From positions 1 to 44,647 of the forward strand of contig JAIKYR010000038.1 of assembly GCA_024682995.1 (NCBI GenBank): 44,647 nucleotides of DNA. Reading direction: 5' to 3'. Both the position numbers and the translations under genes were made by a program. The stretch comes from Bacteroidales bacterium. GTDB lineage: Bacteria; Bacteroidota; Bacteroidia; Bacteroidales; WCHB1-69. Position 1 is the stretch's first letter; the number at the start of each line of letters is the position of its first letter. Under the pieces are notes generated by a model. The model was not told where the DNA came from. It was given only the letters and a program-made list of their open reading frames with translations, and made no database searches. This document shows, in pieces, positions 42,638 to 44,647 of the stretch.

Positions 42638-43299
42638 GTCGCTTCGTGGCACGGAAGTGCCACCGTATGATGGGAGAGGTTGTTTCCCCGGTCTTATTTG
42701 TCTTTTTGGGTCAACAGCTATATCATTACCCAAAGTTGTATTGGACTACGACTTGGCTGCAATTTACGGCGTTGAGACCCGCACTTTGAACCAAGCTGTG
42801 AAACGGAATATGGAACGTTTCCCGCAAGATTTTATGTTCAAGTTAACCGAAGAAGAATGGTTTGCTCTTGTACAGAAAATTAGTATGTCATCACAAATTG
42901 TGATAACATACCCTGAGAAGAGACCTAAGAAAGCAACTCCTTACGCCTTCACGGAACATGGGGCGGTGATGCTCGCCTCCGTGCTTCGGAGTCCGAGTGC
43001 CGTACAAATGAGCGTGATGGTGACGAGAGCGTTCATTGCCATGCGGCAGGCACTCTCGTCAATGCTGTCTTACGACCTGAAAATCGAGCAACTCTCCCGC
43101 AAGGTTGACCAGCTGAACGCGCACGTTGAGGGAATTTTGCACGACCAGAACGACATCAACCAATCGCAGTCGCAATTCAACAGCGAGCTTGCCCTGCAAA
43201 TCGAGATCATCAATGATGCATTGGACCAGTTACGCGAGAAAAAGACGGAACCGGACAATCCGATAGGATTCAAGGTGCAACGACAAGAATGATTGTGCA

Positions 43300-43351
43300 T
43301 TATTTCATCACTACAAACTTCACCTTCGCATTCCTCGCCTCCGTGCTCATG
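43300..43351 (-). pseudogene. Possible 3' relic of a T9SS sorting-domain gene
   Basis: On the minus strand it reads ...TEARNAKVKFVVMK followed by TAA, a typical last strand of T9SS type A sorting domains. Nothing upstream on that strand continues the gene. Confidence 0.45.
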
Positions 43352-43414
43352 CACGATGTACTGCCCTGCAGGGGAGGGGGCGAAGTTGGGATAAATGGGA
43401 AATGCACTCTCGTG

Positions 43415-43609
43415 GGAAAAATCTTCCAAAAATCCAAGTGATTCACCCGAGGCTTGTTCGCTTACGACATGTCTCGTTTTTTGCAAGTTGCATCTTTTAT
43501 CGCAAAAATTGCATCTTTTCAATCGAAAAATGTCACTTTTATAATATTGATTACTAGTGAATTAAAAGTATTTTGCGCTTGATTTGTCTGCTTTAATTTT
43601 GTAATTTTG
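43415..43609 (+). promoter_or_regulatory. Shared upstream module, copy 3 (intact ORF6N gene)
   Basis: GGAAAAATCTTCCAAAA at 43415-43431, then after 57 bp TTGCATCTTTT repeats at 43488-43498 and 43509-43519 (21 bp apart), then the -7 element TAATTTTG at 43602-43609, 93 bp from the second repeat. The ATG is at 43629. Confidence 0.8.
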
Positions 43610-43628
43610 CGGGCAAACAATATCAAAG

Positions 43629-44240
43629 ATGAATGAAAATATTCTACCCTACGACAACTCCATTCAAGATATCATTTATGATATCAGAGGTGCCAAAGTT
43701 ATGCTGGATTATGATTTGGCATCGATGTATGAAGTGGATGTTTCGCAACTTAAGCGACAGGTCCGCCGCAATATCGATCGTTTCCCCGAAGACTTTATGT
43801 TTGAGCTGACCGCTGAAGAGGTATCCGCTTTAAGATGCCATTTTGGCATCTTAAAGACAGGCCGAGGCCAACACAGCAAATACCCTCCATTTGCATTCAC
43901 CGAAGAAGGGGTCGCCATGCTGTCGGGAGTCCTCCGCAGCAAAGTTGCCGTTCAAGTAAACATCAACATTATGCGTGCCTTTGTTGCTGTGCGTCAAGCC
44001 ATTGCTGCGTTGCAATCATCAGAATTGAGGTATGAGCAACTCTCCCACAAAGTGGACCAACTGAACGCGCACGTTGAGGAGATTCTGCACGATCAGAACG
44101 ATATTAACCAATTGCAGTCGCAATTCAACAGTGAGGTTGCCCTGCAAATTGAGGTAATTAACGATGCGCTGGATCAGCTACGCGAGAAAAAGACGGAACC
44201 GGACAACCTGATAGGATTTAAAGTGCAACGGCGGGAATGA
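43629..44240 (+). CDS. ORF6N domain DNA-binding protein
   Basis: A 203-residue protein with an N-terminal ORF6N domain (about 14-110: IYDIRGAKVMLDYDLASMYEV, LKRQVRRNIDRFPEDFMFELT, FAFTEEGVAMLSGVL) and a C-terminal coiled coil (about 135-190). ORF6N is related to KilA-N and Bro-type viral DNA-binding domains and is multiplied in Bacteroidales. The first 22 residues and the last 55 are nearly identical to those of the split ORF6N gene upstream, while the middle is clearly different. It has an intact promoter within a shared upstream module. A regulatory role is inferred from the domain only. Confidence 0.88.
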   Translation: MNENILPYDNSIQDIIYDIRGAKVMLDYDLASMYEVDVSQLKRQVRRNIDRFPEDFMFELTAEEVSALRCHFGILKTGRGQHSKYPPFAFTEEGVAMLSGVLRSKVAVQVNINIMRAFVAVRQAIAALQSSELRYEQLSHKVDQLNAHVEEILHDQNDINQLQSQFNSEVALQIEVINDALDQLREKKTEPDNLIGFKVQRRE

Positions 44241-44322
44241 TTGTATATTATTGAAAAAACAATCCGTTGGTTGCATCTTATCACAAAAACGATATGTGTT
44301 GTTTTTGTACAGTTTGATTGCG

Positions 44323-44330
44323 TAACTTTG
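44323..44330 (+). promoter_or_regulatory. -7-like element (TAACTTTG) upstream of the HigB-like gene
   Basis: TAACTTTG on the plus strand, 73 bp before the ATG at 44403. A single TTGCATCTTA at 44271-44280 may be a decayed relic of the shared module. Confidence 0.4.
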
Positions 44331-44379
44331 GCCGTAAAATTTGAAACACAAAAAAATTCCCAATTTTCAGAATTTTTAC

Positions 44380-44387
44380 TATCTTTG
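44380..44387 (+). promoter_or_regulatory. -7 promoter element (TATCTTTG) of the HigB-like gene
   Basis: TATCTTTG on the plus strand, 16 bp before the ATG at 44403. Confidence 0.6.
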
Positions 44388-44402
44388 CAAACTGTAAATA
44401 CA

Positions 44403-44647
44403 ATGAATGTATCATTCGAAGACGTTGAATTAGAAAAACTTATAATTACTCACCAAAGCAAAAAGTACAAGAAATACACCCGAGACAAGAAATTCTTGTG
44501 GGCATTAGACCGCGTGTTTAACGATTTACAAGGTGTTGCCAAATGCAGCGATTTGAAACAGTTGAGTTATCTGCATTACGAGCAACTCAAAAGAATAGGT
44601 TTGAGTTCGGTGAGAGTGATGAATGGCAGGGTGGAACGACTTTTGTT
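44403..44647 (+). CDS. HigB/RelE-like toxin, 3' end cut by the window
   Basis: The 81 visible codons (MNVSFEDVELEKLIITHQSK...) continue past the window end. The layout resembles HigB-type plasmid maintenance toxins of the RelE/ParE superfamily: an N-terminal strand, a basic helix pair (KKYKKYTRDKKFLWALDRVFNDL), then LSSVRVMNGRVERLL, near the S-x-R-x-x-x-x-R/W-R-I/L segment of the RNase core. HigB toxins usually precede their HigA antitoxin gene, which would lie outside the window. The family call is tentative because catalytic residues at the C-terminus are not visible. Confidence 0.6.
   Translation, partial: MNVSFEDVELEKLIITHQSKKYKKYTRDKKFLWALDRVFNDLQGVAKCSDLKQLSYLHYEQLKRIGLSSVRVMNGRVERLL

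Larger units (their letters stand above)
42284..42737. mobile_element. 454-bp insertion in the ORF6N gene, containing a MITE-like element
   Basis: The insert is bounded by AAGGTT (42278-42283) and AAAGTT (42732-42737), a possible target duplication. It contains a 20-bp perfect palindrome GTCCGCACGGCCGTGCGGAC (42406-42425), two inverted arms (42432-42476 and 42591-42637) and a GTGGCAC/GTGCCAC hairpin near 42650. No transposase is encoded. Confidence 0.6.
42211..43292 (+). pseudogene. ORF6N domain gene split by a 454-bp insertion
   Basis: The first 24 codons (MNENILPYDNSIQDIIYDIR..., 42211-42283) match the next ORF6N gene, but the frame then ends at KQ-stop. The rest of the gene resumes at 42738 with VLDYDLAAIYGVETRTLNQAVKRNMERFPQDF... 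and continues to a stop at 43292. Joining the two ends in frame (RGVKV + VLDYDL) restores a normal ORF6N protein of about 210 residues: DNA-binding ORF6N domain, then a coiled-coil tail. The 3' part is open from a TTG at 42636 inside the insertion, so a modified protein may still be made. ORF6N proteins are phage- or plasmid-related DNA-binding regulators of unknown target. Confidence 0.75.

Noticed and set aside
1..44647. CRISPR arrays, rRNA genes, prophage structural genes, secretion apparatus genes
   Set aside because: I looked for regularly spaced repeats, rRNA-like sequence and characteristic proteins and found none; the paired 21-bp-spaced repeats are only two units each.

Overview
The window looks like chromosomal DNA of a member of the Bacteroidota, most likely order Bacteroidales. 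Three proteins end in type IX secretion (T9SS) type A sorting tails. About twenty genes are preceded by the Bacteroidota -7 promoter element TAnnTTTG. Many genes are families typical of the phylum: DUF4175, ORF6N, DUF1016, and a gingipain-type DUF2436 domain. I cannot name the genus.

Layout. (1) 1-1468: the 3' part of priA. (2) 1478-6632, minus strand: an envelope operon of polyprenyl diphosphate synthase, PBP2, RodA and a periplasmic-binding-fold protein; then (6677-10562, minus) a MltD-like lytic transglycosylase, an MFS transporter, a small membrane protein and a CarboxypepD_reg-like protein. (3) 10563-11059: an AT-rich divergent gap with a perfect DnaA box. (4) 11060-19742, plus strand: a tightly packed run of rpiB, a LUD/4Fe-4S protein, a DUF4175 protein, a small protein, a secreted SGNH hydrolase, ybeY and mnmG. 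(5) 19909-22357: tRNA-Arg(CCT), a LytTR regulator with a degenerate receiver, and a secreted C1 peptidase. (6) 22456-31527, minus strand: an operon of S41 protease, dnaG, yitT-like and sufT-like genes, with mutS2 and miaB upstream. (7) 31540-32290: a UPF0175/DUF3368 toxin-antitoxin pair lying between miaB and the apparent original miaB promoter, bracketed by copies of the first nine miaB codons. (8) 32360-37830, minus strand: a DUF2436 T9SS protein, a HdrD/GlpC-type Fe-S protein, a second T9SS cargo protein and a parE-type topoisomerase subunit.

(9) 38055-44647 is an accessory region of short, mosaic pieces: a secreted YD-repeat-like protein, a DUF1016 (YhcG) nuclease, a small membrane protein, a short SUMF1/FGE-like protein, two tandem ORF6N genes (the first split by a 454-bp insertion carrying a MITE-like inverted repeat), and the start of a HigB/RelE-like toxin gene. 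It also holds a 28-bp perfect palindrome, a 20-bp perfect palindrome, a 42-bp exact direct repeat and gene-end relics.

The most notable observation is a shared upstream module in front of the DUF1016 gene and both ORF6N genes. It consists of a GGAAAAATCTTCCAAAA-like block, 57 bp further on a pair of TTGCA-type repeats exactly 21 bp apart, then 93-95 bp to the -7 element. It is the same in all three although the genes downstream differ and one copy is inverted. Together with the conserved ends and divergent middles of the ORF6N pair, this suggests gene cassettes that share a 5' control region and exchange coding parts. That interpretation is inference; the spacing is read directly from the sequence.
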